Source of the DNA: Belnapia sp. F-4-1
Lineage (GTDB): Bacteria > Pseudomonadota > Alphaproteobacteria > Acetobacterales > Acetobacteraceae
Direction: 5' to 3'
Assembly (NCBI RefSeq): GCF_000802185.1
Contig: NZ_KN676113.1
Location: 5,216,028-5,280,027, forward strand
Length of the DNA stretch: 64,000 nucleotides
The position numbers and the translations under genes were made by a program. Positions 9,207-17,855 of this stretch are shown here, piece by piece. Each line of letters opens with the position of its first letter. Positions within the stretch are counted from its first letter, which is position 1. The notes under the pieces were generated by a model that saw only the letters and a program-made list of their open reading frames with translations, was not told where the DNA came from and searched no databases.

Positions 9207-9554
9207 TCAGGCCTCCGGCGCGAGGTCGATGAAGCCGGGGACGCGGGCGAAACGCCCATCGGCGGCAAGCTCGGCGACGTCGGTGCCGGCGGCGACGGCG
9301 GGGCCATCCCCGGCGGCGGGTTCCCAGCAGAAGCGGAGCGGGCCGTGATGCGCATCCACCCTGCCGCTGCGGCGGAAGCGGAGGCCCGGAAACCGCGCCT
9401 GGCCCGCGCCGATCCCGTCGGGGCCGCGGCCTTCCATCAAGGGGTCGACATAGGTCGCGTCGGCTGCGAAGGCTTCGGCGGCGAGGGCGGCGCGGCGCCT
9501 GGCCGCGGCCTCGTTCCAGCAGGCGATGGTGGTGTCGATCAGCTGGTCCTGCAT
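9207..9554 (-). CDS. NTF2-like (SnoaL-type) protein
   Basis: A 115-residue protein with the cone-shaped NTF2/SnoaL fold signature: an N-terminal helix containing WNEAAARRRAALAAEAFAADATYVDPL, followed by beta-strand sequence with FPGLRFRRSG. Homologues are small-molecule isomerases, cyclases or simple ligand binders. The start at 9554 has AAGGAG about 9 nt upstream. It is followed 3 nt later by the four-helix membrane protein gene. Function unknown beyond the fold. Confidence 0.75.
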   Translation of the reverse strand: MQDQLIDTTIACWNEAAARRRAALAAEAFAADATYVDPLMEGRGPDGIGAGQARFPGLRFRRSGRVDAHHGPLRFCWEPAAGDGPAVAAGTDVAELAADGRFARVPGFIDLAPEA

Positions 9555-9648
9555 CGTGGTGGCTCCTTTGCGGCGGCGGGGAGGATCCCGCCGGCGCAGG
9601 GAAGATGCAGGGGCAGCGGGCGCGGCGCGATGACGCCGCAGGTCATAA

Positions 9649-10509
9649 TCAGCGGGCGCGGGCGAGGAGGCGGCGGGCGCGTTCCACGACGGGCAGGTCG
9701 ATCATCGCGCCCTCGAAGGCGACGGCCCCCTGCCCTGCCGCCAGCGCCGCCTCGAAGGCGGCGATGAGGCGGCGGGCGCGGTCCGCCTCGGCGGGCGGGA
9801 CGCCGTATTCCTCGTTGATGATCGGCACATGCGCCGGGTGGATGCAGGCGGTGCAGGCGAAGCCGAGCTTCCGCGAGCGTTGCAGGCTGGCGCGGTAGCC
9901 CTCGAGATCGCGGAAATCGGCGAAGGCGCCGATCGAGCCGAGGGGCAGGATGCCGGCGCCGCGCGCCGCCGCCACCACCATCATGCCGAAGGGGTAGAGC
10001 ATGTCGGCGCCGGGCACGGCCTCCAGCTCGGTCGAGAGATCCTCGGCGCCGAGGCCGAGCGCTGCCATGCGCGGATCGGCGAGCGCGATGGCGGCGAGGT
10101 GAGGCAGGGCCTGCGGCGTCTCGACGATGCCGATGAAGCGGGTATGGCCCTGCGGCAGACCGAGCGCGGCCTCACGCGTGGCGACCACTTCGGAAAGCAG
10201 CTTCACATGCTCCGGCCCCATCACCTTGGGCAGCATCAGCGCCGAGACCTCGGGCCGGATGGCGGCGGCGATGTCGGGCACGGCGAGGTCGAGGGGCCGA
10301 TTGATGCGGACGGCGAGCGCCTGGCCCTCGGCATGCAACGCGGCGGCCGCGGCGGGGAGCGCGGCGCGGGCGGCCTCCTTCTCGGCTGGCGGGATGCTGT
10401 CCTCGAGGTCGAGGATGATCACGTCTGCGCCGCGCGTGTGGGCGCGGGCGACGAAGCGCTCGGCGGTGACGGGGACGAAGAGCAGGGAGCGCCAGTTCGG
10501 CAGGGTCAT
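9649..10509 (-). CDS. HpcH/HpaI (CitE-like) CoA-ester lyase
   Basis: A 286-residue TIM-barrel lyase of the citrate-lyase-beta / malyl-CoA / citramalyl-CoA lyase family. Visible features: SLLFVPVTAERF at the N-terminus, the metal-region segment ILDLEDSIPPAEK, RINRP, MLPKV, the metal ligand Glu in GIVETPQAL, and ALGLGAEDLSTEL. It cleaves a 3-hydroxyacyl-CoA diacid to acetyl-CoA plus an oxoacid. Its neighbours (class III CoA-transferase and MaoC/FAS1-like hydratase upstream) make (S)-citramalyl-CoA, giving acetyl-CoA and pyruvate, the most likely substrate. Beta-methylmalyl-CoA or malyl-CoA remain possible. Confidence 0.85.
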   Translation of the reverse strand: MTLPNWRSLLFVPVTAERFVARAHTRGADVIILDLEDSIPPAEKEAARAALPAAAAALHAEGQALAVRINRPLDLAVPDIAAAIRPEVSALMLPKVMGPEHVKLLSEVVATREAALGLPQGHTRFIGIVETPQALPHLAAIALADPRMAALGLGAEDLSTELEAVPGADMLYPFGMMVVAAARGAGILPLGSIGAFADFRDLEGYRASLQRSRKLGFACTACIHPAHVPIINEEYGVPPAEADRARRLIAAFEAALAAGQGAVAFEGAMIDLPVVERARRLLARAR

Positions 10510-10582
10510 CGGAAGGTCCTTCGTTGGGCGGGCCGATTCAAACCTCCGCGCCCCTCGGCGCTCCGGCCATCGGACCGCATCC

Positions 10583-11776
10583 TTAGGCAGCGGCGCCGGA
10601 TTGCAGCATGGCGTCGATCTCGGCCGCGGAGTAGCCGGCCTCGGCCAGCACCTCCCGCGTCTGGGCGCCGAGGCGGGGGGCGGGCCTTGTTTCCTCGCGC
10701 ATGCCGCCGCGAAAGGTGACGGGGGTGCGGGTGCGGCGGATGCGGCCCTCGGTCGGGTGGTCGTCATCCTGCCAGAAGCCGACATCGCCGAGATGCGGGT
10801 CCTCGAGCAGGTCGTCGATGGAGTTGTAGCGGGCGGCGGGGACGTCGGCGGCGGCGAAGATCGCCAGCCACTCCGCCGTCGTCCGCTGCGCCAGCGCCTC
10901 GACCTGGAGGGTGAAGTAGTCGGCGGCGTTCTGCGTGCGGGTGATGGGCGTGGCGAAGCGCGGGTCGGTCTTCAGCTCGGGGCGGCCGATGGCGTCGAAG
11001 AAGGCGAAGGCCTGGCGGTTGTCGTTCGGGCGGATGGTGATGAAGCCGTCCCGCGTCGGCAGCGGGCGGTAGTCGGGCGAGAGCAGGCGGGCATCGCCGC
11101 TCGGGCCCTCGGGCGGGTCGAAGGTGGCCGCACCCAGGTGCTCCGAGGCGACGAAGCTCGCCATGGTCTCGAACATCGGCACCTCGATCGCCTCGCCCTG
11201 CCCGGTCCGCTCGCGGCGGTAGAGGGCGAAGCCGATGCTCTGCGCGGCGACGAGGCCGGTGATGTGGTCGGTCATCACCATGGGGACGAAGCGCGGCTCG
11301 CCGACCGCGCGCTCGAAGGTGCCGGCGACGCCGGAGAGGGACTGGATGATCGGGTCATAGGCCGGCCGGTTGGCGTAGCGGCCATCCGTGCCGAAGGCGA
11401 CGATGCCGCAGTGGATCAGGCGCGGGTTCGAGGGTGCGAGCGAGGCGTGGTCGAGCCCGGCGCGGGCCAGCGCCGCGGGACGGACATTGGAGACGAAGAC
11501 ATCGGCCTCGGCGATCAGGCGCCGCAGCGCGGCGAGGCCCTCGGGCTGCTTGATGTCGAGGACGATGCTGCGCTTGTTGCGGTTGAAATTGATGAACTTG
11601 CCGGACATGGCGGGCGAGCGGCTGCCGGCGGCGAGGTAGCGCAGGATGTCGCCGCCGGGCGCCTCCACCTTGATGACCTCGGCGCCCTGGTCGCCGAGGG
11701 TGCGGGTGCAGATCGGGCCGACGACGACGGTGGTGAGGTCGACGACCTTGATGCCCTCGAGCGGCCCGCCGCTCAC
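10583..11776 (-). CDS. Class III CoA-transferase (CaiB/BaiF; Mct/Ict-like)
   Basis: A 397-residue family III CoA-transferase. Features: GIKVVDLTTVVVGPICTRTLGDQGAEVIKVE at the N-terminus, FINFNRNKRSIVLDIK, and the catalytic Asp at about residue 170 in MVMTDHITG, equivalent to Asp 169 of formyl-CoA transferase. It moves CoA between carboxylic acids. Lying between a MaoC/FAS1-type hydratase and a CitE-type lyase, it best matches mesaconyl-CoA C1-C4 transferase or itaconate CoA-transferase. The GTG start at 11776 overlaps the upstream stop (GTGA), so it is translationally coupled to the hydratase. Confidence 0.88.
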   Translation of the reverse strand: MSGGPLEGIKVVDLTTVVVGPICTRTLGDQGAEVIKVEAPGGDILRYLAAGSRSPAMSGKFINFNRNKRSIVLDIKQPEGLAALRRLIAEADVFVSNVRPAALARAGLDHASLAPSNPRLIHCGIVAFGTDGRYANRPAYDPIIQSLSGVAGTFERAVGEPRFVPMVMTDHITGLVAAQSIGFALYRRERTGQGEAIEVPMFETMASFVASEHLGAATFDPPEGPSGDARLLSPDYRPLPTRDGFITIRPNDNRQAFAFFDAIGRPELKTDPRFATPITRTQNAADYFTLQVEALAQRTTAEWLAIFAAADVPAARYNSIDDLLEDPHLGDVGFWQDDDHPTEGRIRRTRTPVTFRGGMREETRPAPRLGAQTREVLAEAGYSAAEIDAMLQSGAAA

Positions 11777-12627
11777 GCCGCGAACTCGCAGTCGAGCTGG
11801 CCGCAGAGGTTGCCGTCGCGGTCCTGCACCCAGGTGGCGGTCTTGCCCGCCTCCGGCGCACGGCCGCAGAGGGTGATGGTGTCGCCGACATAGATCGGCC
11901 GGGTCAGCCGGGCGGTAAAGGCGGCGAGGCGGCCGGGCGTATGCGCGACGGCGGCGTCAAGCAGGAGCTGCATGGTCAGCCCGCCATTCTGCACGGTGGC
12001 GGGGTAGCCCTCCTCGCCGCGGGCGTAGTCGGCGTCGTAGTGGATGCGGTGGGCGTTCCAGGTCAGCGCCGAGTAGCGGAAGACCAGCGGCGAGGACAGG
12101 TGCTTCTCGACGCGCCAAGCGGCGTCCGTCGGCGCCGGGTTCGGCGGGGCGACGGGGCTCGCCTCGCCGGGCTTCGGGGCCTCGCGGTAGACGGCGTCGA
12201 ACTCCTCCTCGGCGACGACCTGGCCGGCGACGCGATAGGTGTGGCGCATGGTGAGCACGGTGATGAAGCCGGTGCGCGCCTGCTTCGGGACGATGGCGGC
12301 GACTTCCGCGGTGCGCTCGGCCATGTCGCCGATGCGGAGCGTGCCGGGGATCGTCACGCGCCGGCCGGCGCCCATGCGGCGGGGCAGCGGGATGGGCGGC
12401 AGGACGACGCCGGGATTCGGGTGTCCGTCCGTGCCGATATCGGACTGGCGCGGCGCCTCGTTGCAGAAGAAGCCGAACCAGTGGGGCGGCAGGGCCTCGC
12501 CCGGGCGGAAGCCGGCCGGGTCCATGTCCAGCATGGCGGCGATGCGGCGGGCGGTGCCGAGGGAGATGTCCTCCTCGACCACGCGGCGGCGGCCGACCCA
12601 GGCTTGCAGCTCCTTGCTCAGCTCCAT
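11773..12627 (-). CDS. MaoC/FAS1-like hydratase (mesaconyl-C4-CoA or itaconyl-CoA hydratase type)
   Basis: A 284-residue double hot-dog protein. The N-terminal half holds LPPHWFGFFC, PRRMGAGRRV and a FAS1-like dehydratase core. The C-terminal half holds SPLVFRYSALTWNAHRIHYDADYA and a YPATVQNGGLTMQLLLD segment, the hallmark of the 3-methylfumaryl (mesaconyl-C4)-CoA hydratase group, which also includes itaconyl-CoA hydratase. It would hydrate an unsaturated C5 diacid CoA ester to citramalyl-CoA. AGGA lies 7 nt before the ATG. The gene follows the Bug receptor by 9 nt and is coupled to the CoA-transferase. Confidence 0.83.
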   Translation of the reverse strand: MELSKELQAWVGRRRVVEEDISLGTARRIAAMLDMDPAGFRPGEALPPHWFGFFCNEAPRQSDIGTDGHPNPGVVLPPIPLPRRMGAGRRVTIPGTLRIGDMAERTAEVAAIVPKQARTGFITVLTMRHTYRVAGQVVAEEEFDAVYREAPKPGEASPVAPPNPAPTDAAWRVEKHLSSPLVFRYSALTWNAHRIHYDADYARGEEGYPATVQNGGLTMQLLLDAAVAHTPGRLAAFTARLTRPIYVGDTITLCGRAPEAGKTATWVQDRDGNLCGQLDCEFAA

Positions 12628-12636
12628 CGGGAAATC

Positions 12637-13602
12637 CTATTCGGCGGAAAGGTTGAGGCGGCGGATCAGCGGCGCCCAGCGCTCGGCATCGGCGCGGCAG
12701 CGCTCGGCGAATTGCGCCGGGGTATTGGGCGGGGCGGCATCGGCGCCGACCCTGGCATAGGCGGCGCGCACCGCCTCGTCGCGGAGGGCGTCGTTCAGCG
12801 CCTCGCTCAGCCGCTGCACCGGCTCGGGCGGGGTGCCGCGCGGGACGGCAAGGCCGAAATAGGCATCCGCCTCGAAGCCCGGGATGGTCTCGGCAATGGC
12901 GGGCACGCCGGGCCATTCCGGCCGGCGCGTGGGCGTCGTCAGCGCCACCGGGCGGACGGAGGACGTGCCGCGCACCGCTTCGCCCTCCGGCAGGCCGAGG
13001 GCGCGGCAATGGATGCGGCCGGCGAGCAGGTCCGCCATCGCTTGCGTGCTCTGGCGGTAGGGGACGTGGACCATGTCGAGGCCGAGCCGGGCGCCGAGAT
13101 CCTCCATGATGAGGTGGGTGATGGCGCCGACGCTGGCCGAGGCATAGGTGAAACGGCCGGGATTGGCGCGGATCCAGGAGACCACCTCGGCGAAGCCCTG
13201 GCCGGGGATCGAGTTGTGCACCAGCAGCATGTTGGCGGTGGTGCAGAAGAGGCCGACGGGCAGGAAATCCCGCATCCCGTCATAGGTGAGGCTGCGGTAG
13301 AGCAGCGCGTTCAGCCCGCTGGTGGTGCCGCCGCCGGCGACCAGCACCGTATAGCCGTCGGGCGCGGCGCGGGCCACGGTCTCGGCGGCAAGGTTGCCGT
13401 TGCCGCCGGGGCGGTTGTCGGCCAGCACCGGCTGGCCGAGGCGGGCGGACAGCGCCTCAGCCGTCACTCGGCTGACGATGTCGGTCTGGCCACCGCCGCC
13501 GAAGGGCACGACGAGGCGGACGGGGCGGTCGGGCCAGGCGGCGCGGGCGAGCGACGGGATGGCGAGGCCGAGCGCCGCGATGCCTCGGCGGCCGAGCCTC
13601 AC
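12637..13602 (-). CDS. Tripartite tricarboxylate transporter receptor (Bug family)
   Basis: A 321-residue periplasmic Bug/TctC receptor starting with GTG at 13602 in a GTGA overlap with the aminotransferase stop. Residues 1-20 form a short signal peptide with Arg-Arg near the N-terminus. Family marks: VRLVVPFGGGGQTDIVSR, DNRPGGNGNLAAE and VHVPYRQSTQAMADLLAG. It sits immediately before the hydratase/CoA-transferase/lyase genes, so a C5 dicarboxylate such as mesaconate, itaconate or citramalate is a reasonable ligand guess. No TctA/TctB permease genes are nearby. Confidence 0.9.
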   Translation of the reverse strand: MRLGRRGIAALGLAIPSLARAAWPDRPVRLVVPFGGGGQTDIVSRVTAEALSARLGQPVLADNRPGGNGNLAAETVARAAPDGYTVLVAGGGTTSGLNALLYRSLTYDGMRDFLPVGLFCTTANMLLVHNSIPGQGFAEVVSWIRANPGRFTYASASVGAITHLIMEDLGARLGLDMVHVPYRQSTQAMADLLAGRIHCRALGLPEGEAVRGTSSVRPVALTTPTRRPEWPGVPAIAETIPGFEADAYFGLAVPRGTPPEPVQRLSEALNDALRDEAVRAAYARVGADAAPPNTPAQFAERCRADAERWAPLIRRLNLSAE

Positions 13603-14750
13603 GGCCGCCACTCGGTGAGCAGCGCCTCCATGATGCGGTCGACATCCGCCATGGAATTGTAGCCGTGGAAGCTGAAGCGGATGCGGCCACGGCCATTCCA
13701 GGCCCAGACGCCGCGCTGCACCAGCGCCTCGGTCAGCGCGGCGGCGCCGGGGCTGGCGATGCAGACGCTGGCGCCGTGGCGGGCGGGGTCGCGCGGCGTC
13801 GTGCTGGGGATGCCGGCCTCCTGCAGCCGGTCGAGCAGCGCGGTCGTCAGGCGCTGGACATGCGCTTGCGCCGCGCCGGGCGGGAAGGCGGCGAGGTAGT
13901 CGAGCGCCTCGGCCAGCACATAGACGGCGCCATGGGCGGGGTTGCCGCGGGAGAAGCGCATGGCATCCGGCAGCAGCCTGAGGCCGGCGGCGTAGTCGGG
14001 ACGGCCCATGTCGTCGATCGAGTGCCAGCCGGCGGTGCTCGGCGCCCAGTCCGGCTGGCGGGCGCGGTTCCAGTAGGCGATGGCGGTGCCGGTCATGCCA
14101 AGCAGCCATTTGTAGCTGGCGGCGAAGGCGAAATCGGCGAGGCGCGGGTCGATGGGCAGGTAGCCCGCGGCCTGGGTGTGGTCGACGACGAGCAGGGCGC
14201 CGACGGCGTCCGCCACGCGGCGCAGCGCGGCGAGGTCGTAGCGCTCGCCGGTCAGGTAGGAGACGTGGGAGACGGCGATCATCCGCGTCCGCTCGGTCAC
14301 CGTGGCCGCGAGCGCGGCGGCGTCGCTGGCGCGGGCGTAGCGGATGGCGATGTGCGGGTGGCGCTGGAGCGCGACCGGGGCGACGAGGGAGGGATACTCG
14401 TCGGGATCGACGACGATGTTGTCGCCTGGCTGCCAGTCGAGGCTCTCGACCAGCATGGACATGCCCTCGGCGACATTGGCGACGAGGCCGATATCCTCGC
14501 GCGCGACGCCCCAGGCGGCGGCGGCCAGGCTGCGGGCGCGCATCACCTCGGCATCTTGGGCGTGGCGGCCATGGGGGCCGCGGCTCTTGTCGGCGGCGTA
14601 GCGGGCCAGCGCCGCGTCATGGCGGCGGAGGAAGGCGGTCTCACCCCCGGCGCAGACATGGGTGATGCCGGCGGGGATGCGGAAATCCTGCGGGTCGAAA
14701 AGCGGCGCGGCGCTGGCCGCGGGGCGCACGGCCTCCGCTACGCTGGACAT
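13599..14750 (-). CDS. Class V PLP-dependent aminotransferase / cysteine desulfurase-like enzyme
   Basis: A 383-residue fold-type I PLP enzyme of the aminotransferase V group. Features: AEGMSMLVESLDWQPGD for phosphate and substrate handling, the PLP-ring Asp 190 in DHTQAAG, and the Schiff-base Lys 214 in SYKWLLGMTG. No active-site loop Cys typical of IscS is obvious, so an aminotransferase, kynureninase-like or isopenicillin-N-epimerase-like role is more likely than sulfur transfer. The start at 14750 has GGAGGA upstream. First gene of the minus-strand catabolic operon and divergent from the FAD monooxygenase; 76 bp separate the two starts. Confidence 0.82.
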   Translation of the reverse strand: MSSVAEAVRPAASAAPLFDPQDFRIPAGITHVCAGGETAFLRRHDAALARYAADKSRGPHGRHAQDAEVMRARSLAAAAWGVAREDIGLVANVAEGMSMLVESLDWQPGDNIVVDPDEYPSLVAPVALQRHPHIAIRYARASDAAALAATVTERTRMIAVSHVSYLTGERYDLAALRRVADAVGALLVVDHTQAAGYLPIDPRLADFAFAASYKWLLGMTGTAIAYWNRARQPDWAPSTAGWHSIDDMGRPDYAAGLRLLPDAMRFSRGNPAHGAVYVLAEALDYLAAFPPGAAQAHVQRLTTALLDRLQEAGIPSTTPRDPARHGASVCIASPGAAALTEALVQRGVWAWNGRGRIRFSFHGYNSMADVDRIMEALLTEWRP

Positions 14751-14826
14751 GGCTTGGTTCCTCCCGGATTGCGGCGGATGATAGGCCGATGCCGGGTTTC
14801 GGCAAGCCAAGGGGGGCGAAGGCGGC

Positions 14827-16392
14827 ATGGGGCTGGACCAGGCGGTCTATGAGGACCTGCCCCGATTTCCCTACCGGCCGGTGAGCGGGCCGCAGCGGGT
14901 ACCGGTGGCGGTGCTGGGGGCCGGGCCGGTGGGGCTGGCCCTGGCCGCGGGGCTGGCGCGGCATGGGGTGCGCTGCGTCGTCGTCGAGCCGCGCGGGGCG
15001 GTGAGCTTCGGCAGCCGGGCGATCTGCCTCAGCCGGCGCTCGCTCGAGATCCTCGAGGGCTTTGGCGTCGCGGCGCCGCTGCTGCGGGCCGGGCTGCCCT
15101 GGCGCCGGGGGCGGAGCTTCTGGCGGCGGCACCAGGTGCTGGAATTCGAGATGCCGGACGGGCCGGAGCAGCGGCATCCGCCGATGCTCAACCTGCAGCA
15201 GTGCTTCACCGAGCAGTTGCTGGTCGATGCCCTGGCGGAGCGGCCCAAGGTGGAGATCCGCTGGCACAGCCGGATGCTGGGGCTGGTGCCGGGCGATGAG
15301 GGCGTCACGCTCCGGATTGGGACGCCGGAGGGGGAATACGACCTCGCGGCCGACCGGGTGGTTGCGGCGGATGGGGCGCGGAGCCCGGCGCGGGCGGCGC
15401 TCGGCCTGTCCCTCCGGGGGAACTCCTACGAAGGGCGGTACCTGATCGCGGATATCCGGCTGAGGTCGGGGAGCCCGACGGAGCGGCGGGCCTGGTTCGA
15501 CCCGCCTTCCAATCCCGGCTCCACCCTGCTGATGCACCGGCAGCCGGGGGATATCTGGCGGATCGACTACCAGCTTGGCGAAGCGGAGGATGCCGAGGCG
15601 GCGCAGCGCGAGGAGGCCGTCAGGGCGCGCATCGACGCGCATCTGGCGGCGATCGGCGAGCCCGCCGAGTATGATCTGGTGCTGATCAGCCTCTACCGGG
15701 CGCATTGCCTGACGCTCGACGCCTACCGGCACGGGCGGGTGCTGTTTGCCGGCGACGCGGCGCATCTGGTGCCGATCTTCGGCGTGCGGGGGCTCAATTC
15801 GGGCTTCGACGATGCCGGGAACCTGGCCTGGAAGCTGGCCGCCGTGCTGCACGGCGAGGGAGGCGAGGCGCTGCTCGACAGCTATTCCGAGGAACGGGTG
15901 TACGCGGCGCGGGAGAACATCCGGGCGGCGCGGAAATCGACGCTGTTCATGACGCCGCCGACGCGGGGGCATGCGCTGATGCGGGAGGCGGCGCTGAGCC
16001 TCGCCGTCTCGCAGGATTTCGCCCGGGCGCTGGTCAACCCGCGGCAGAGCAGTGCCATCGCCTTCCCTGACTCGCGCCTGCAGACGCCGGAGCAGGGGGC
16101 ATGGGTGGCGGGGCCTGCGGTCGGGGCGACGCTGCCGAGCCTGCCGATGGGCGCGGGGCATGTGCAGGCGATGATCGGTCCCTGGCCGACCATCCTCGCC
16201 GCCGGCGAGGTCGATGTACCGCAAGGGGTGAGGCTGGTGGCGATCGAGGAACCGGCGGTGCTGGCGAGGCTCGGCCTGGCGCGGCCGGGGGCGGGCTATC
16301 TCGTCCGGCCGGACGGGCATGTCGCCTGGCGCTGGCAGGATTGGGATGCGGCCGGCCTGGCCGCGGCGCTGCGGCGGATGCTGGGACGATGA
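14827..16392 (+). CDS. FAD-dependent aromatic monooxygenase (MhpA/PheA-type)
   Basis: A 521-residue class A flavoprotein monooxygenase. It has the FAD dinucleotide motif VAVLGAGPVGLALAAGLARHG (from about 28), the DG motif VVAADGARSP that contacts FAD and NAD(P)H, and the GD motif VLFAGDAAHLVPIFGVRGLNSGFDDAGNLAWKLA. The RGLNSG form is typical of 3-(3-hydroxyphenyl)propionate and related phenol hydroxylases. The C-terminal 130 residues match the thioredoxin-like tail. It hydroxylates an aromatic ring; the substrate is unknown. Its stop overlaps the start of the DUF2783-like gene (ATGA). Confidence 0.9.
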   Translation: MGLDQAVYEDLPRFPYRPVSGPQRVPVAVLGAGPVGLALAAGLARHGVRCVVVEPRGAVSFGSRAICLSRRSLEILEGFGVAAPLLRAGLPWRRGRSFWRRHQVLEFEMPDGPEQRHPPMLNLQQCFTEQLLVDALAERPKVEIRWHSRMLGLVPGDEGVTLRIGTPEGEYDLAADRVVAADGARSPARAALGLSLRGNSYEGRYLIADIRLRSGSPTERRAWFDPPSNPGSTLLMHRQPGDIWRIDYQLGEAEDAEAAQREEAVRARIDAHLAAIGEPAEYDLVLISLYRAHCLTLDAYRHGRVLFAGDAAHLVPIFGVRGLNSGFDDAGNLAWKLAAVLHGEGGEALLDSYSEERVYAARENIRAARKSTLFMTPPTRGHALMREAALSLAVSQDFARALVNPRQSSAIAFPDSRLQTPEQGAWVAGPAVGATLPSLPMGAGHVQAMIGPWPTILAAGEVDVPQGVRLVAIEEPAVLARLGLARPGAGYLVRPDGHVAWRWQDWDAAGLAAALRRMLGR

Positions 16393-16583
16393 GCCCGGAG
16401 ACGATGAGCCCGGAGGAAATGGCGGAGCGGCTCTGGGAGCAGCTCGCCGAGGCCATCGCCGCGGCGGGGCCGGAGCGGGAGGCGCTGTTCCTGGCGAAGC
16501 TCGCCCTGCTGCTGGGGCGGGAGCTTGGCGACACGGCGCGGGTGGCGGCGGCGATCGGGGTGGCGCTCAGGGATCTCCGCTGA
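16389..16583 (+). CDS. DUF2783-like small protein coupled to monooxygenase
   Basis: A 64-residue acidic helical protein whose ATG overlaps the monooxygenase stop by 4 nt. The core reading ALFLAKLALLLGRELGD followed by an Ala-rich helix resembles the DUF2783 family, whose members are often encoded beside FAD monooxygenases. The role is unknown; a small partner or stability factor for the hydroxylase is an inference from the coupling. A terminator follows 8 nt later. Confidence 0.7.
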   Translation: MSPETMSPEEMAERLWEQLAEAIAAAGPEREALFLAKLALLLGRELGDTARVAAAIGVALRDLR

Positions 16584-16590
16584 CGCAAAA

Positions 16591-16612
16591 AAGCCGGGCT
16601 CTCGCCCGGCTT
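16591..16612. terminator. Bidirectional rho-independent terminator
   Basis: A perfect 9-bp stem (AAGCCGGGC / GCCCGGCTT) with a 4-nt TCTC loop between convergent genes. Six adenines at 16587-16592 become a U-tract for the minus-strand transcript of rpmB. On the plus strand the stem ends the monooxygenase transcript with only a short T run. Confidence 0.85.
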
Positions 16613-16637
16613 CCTCGTCACCGCACTGGCAGGCGGC

Positions 16638-16940
16638 TCAGGCGGCGGCGCCGGCCTTCTTCGCCTGGGCGCGGATGATGCGGCGCTTCAGCACCTGCGC
16701 CTCTTCCGGCAGGCGGCGGTTCGGCGTGCCGAGCAGGAAGGCGTCGAGGCCGCCATTGTGCTCGATGGTGCGGATGCCGTTGGTCGTCAGGCGCAGCTGG
16801 ATGCTGGTGGCCAGCACGTCCGAGAAGAAGGACGTTTCCTGCAGGTTGGGCAGGAAGCGACGCCGCGTCTTGTTGTTGGCGTGGCTGACGTTGTTACCCG
16901 TCAGGACGCCCTTGCCGGTGATGCCGCAGCGGCGGGCCAT
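16638..16940 (-). CDS. rpmB: 50S ribosomal protein L28
   Basis: A 100-residue basic protein that matches bacterial L28. It has [33 protein letters not shown] at the N-terminus, shown here only as a recognisable opening ([11 protein letters not shown], then [13 protein letters not shown]), and [12 protein letters not shown] in the core, with the longer C-terminal tail found in alphaproteobacteria. It is an essential structural protein of the large ribosomal subunit near the L1 stalk. It is monocistronic here, ending in the hairpin at 16591-16612 with a U-tract. The Cys at position 5 is not part of a full zinc motif. Confidence 0.97.
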   Translation of the reverse strand: MARRCGITGKGVLTGNNVSHANNKTRRRFLPNLQETSFFSDVLATSIQLRLTTNGIRTIEHNGGLDAFLLGTPNRRLPEEAQVLKRRIIRAQAKKAGAAA

Positions 16941-17084
16941 GATGCAAAATCCCAAGCGTAGGGGCGCGCAGGACGGACCCCGCGCGCGGTGGTGTGGAAG
17001 GTGGGGCGATATGCCCCGCGCCGGGGGTGGCGTCAAGGCCGCGGTTGCGCAAGGCTGCCCGAAAGACCAGGGAAAGGAAGTCCG

Positions 17085-17837
17085 ATGCGCCTTGCCAACA
17101 AGATCGCCCTCGTCACGGGGGCTGCCTCCGGCATGGGGGCGGCGACGGCGCGGCTGATGGCCGCCGAGGGGGCGAAGGTCGCTGTCGCCGACATGCTGGA
17201 GGCGGAGGGCGAGGCCGTCGCCGCCGGGATCAGGGCGGCGGGCGGCGCGGCGCGCTTCCTCCGCCTCGACGTCGCCGAGGAGGCGGAGTGGGAGGCGGCC
17301 CTTGCCGCCGTCACCAATGAATGGGGCGGGCTCGACATCCTCGTCAACAATGCCGGCATCTCGGGCAGTGCGACCAACGACCTCTACGACACCGGCCTCT
17401 GGGACCGGATCATGGCCGTCAACGCCCGCGGCACCTTCCTCGGGGTGAAGCATGGCGTGGCGGCCATGCGGCGGCGGGGCGGCGGCTCCATCGTCAACCT
17501 CTCCTCCATCTCTGGGAATGTGGGGCAGGAGCGGATCCACTGCGCCTACAATGCCTCGAAGGCCGCAGTGCGGCTGCTGACCAAGTCGGTCGCGGTGCAG
17601 GAGGGTGCGGCGAAGATCCGGGTCAATACCGTGCATCCCGGGCTGATGCCGCCGATGCGGACATCGGGGGCGACGGCCGATCCGGTGTTCCGGGCGAAGA
17701 TGCTGGGGCATGTGCCGCTCGGGCGCTCGGGCGAGGTCGACGAGGTGGCGCGGGCCATCCTGTTCCTCGCCTCGGACGAGTCCTCCTACGTCACCGGGGC
17801 CGAGCTGCATGTGGATGGCGGCTACCTGGCATCCTAG
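17085..17837 (+). CDS. Short-chain dehydrogenase/reductase
   Basis: A 250-residue classical SDR. The cofactor loop TGAASGMG is at 11-18, the NNAG motif at 88-91, and the catalytic set Ser 141, Tyr 155 and Lys 159 in YNASK. Asp at 36 after beta-2 favours NAD(H). The C-terminal [15 protein letters not shown] is typical of FabG-like enzymes. It would oxidise or reduce an alcohol/ketone; substrate unknown. The start at 17085 has AAGGAAG about 5 nt upstream. First gene of a plus-strand set with the amidohydrolase 18 nt downstream. Confidence 0.9.
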   Translation: MRLANKIALVTGAASGMGAATARLMAAEGAKVAVADMLEAEGEAVAAGIRAAGGAARFLRLDVAEEAEWEAALAAVTNEWGGLDILVNNAGISGSATNDLYDTGLWDRIMAVNARGTFLGVKHGVAAMRRRGGGSIVNLSSISGNVGQERIHCAYNASKAAVRLLTKSVAVQEGAAKIRVNTVHPGLMPPMRTSGATADPVFRAKMLGHVPLGRSGEVDEVARAILFLASDESSYVTGAELHVDGGYLAS

Positions 17838-17855
17838 CATCGACAGGGGGACCGG

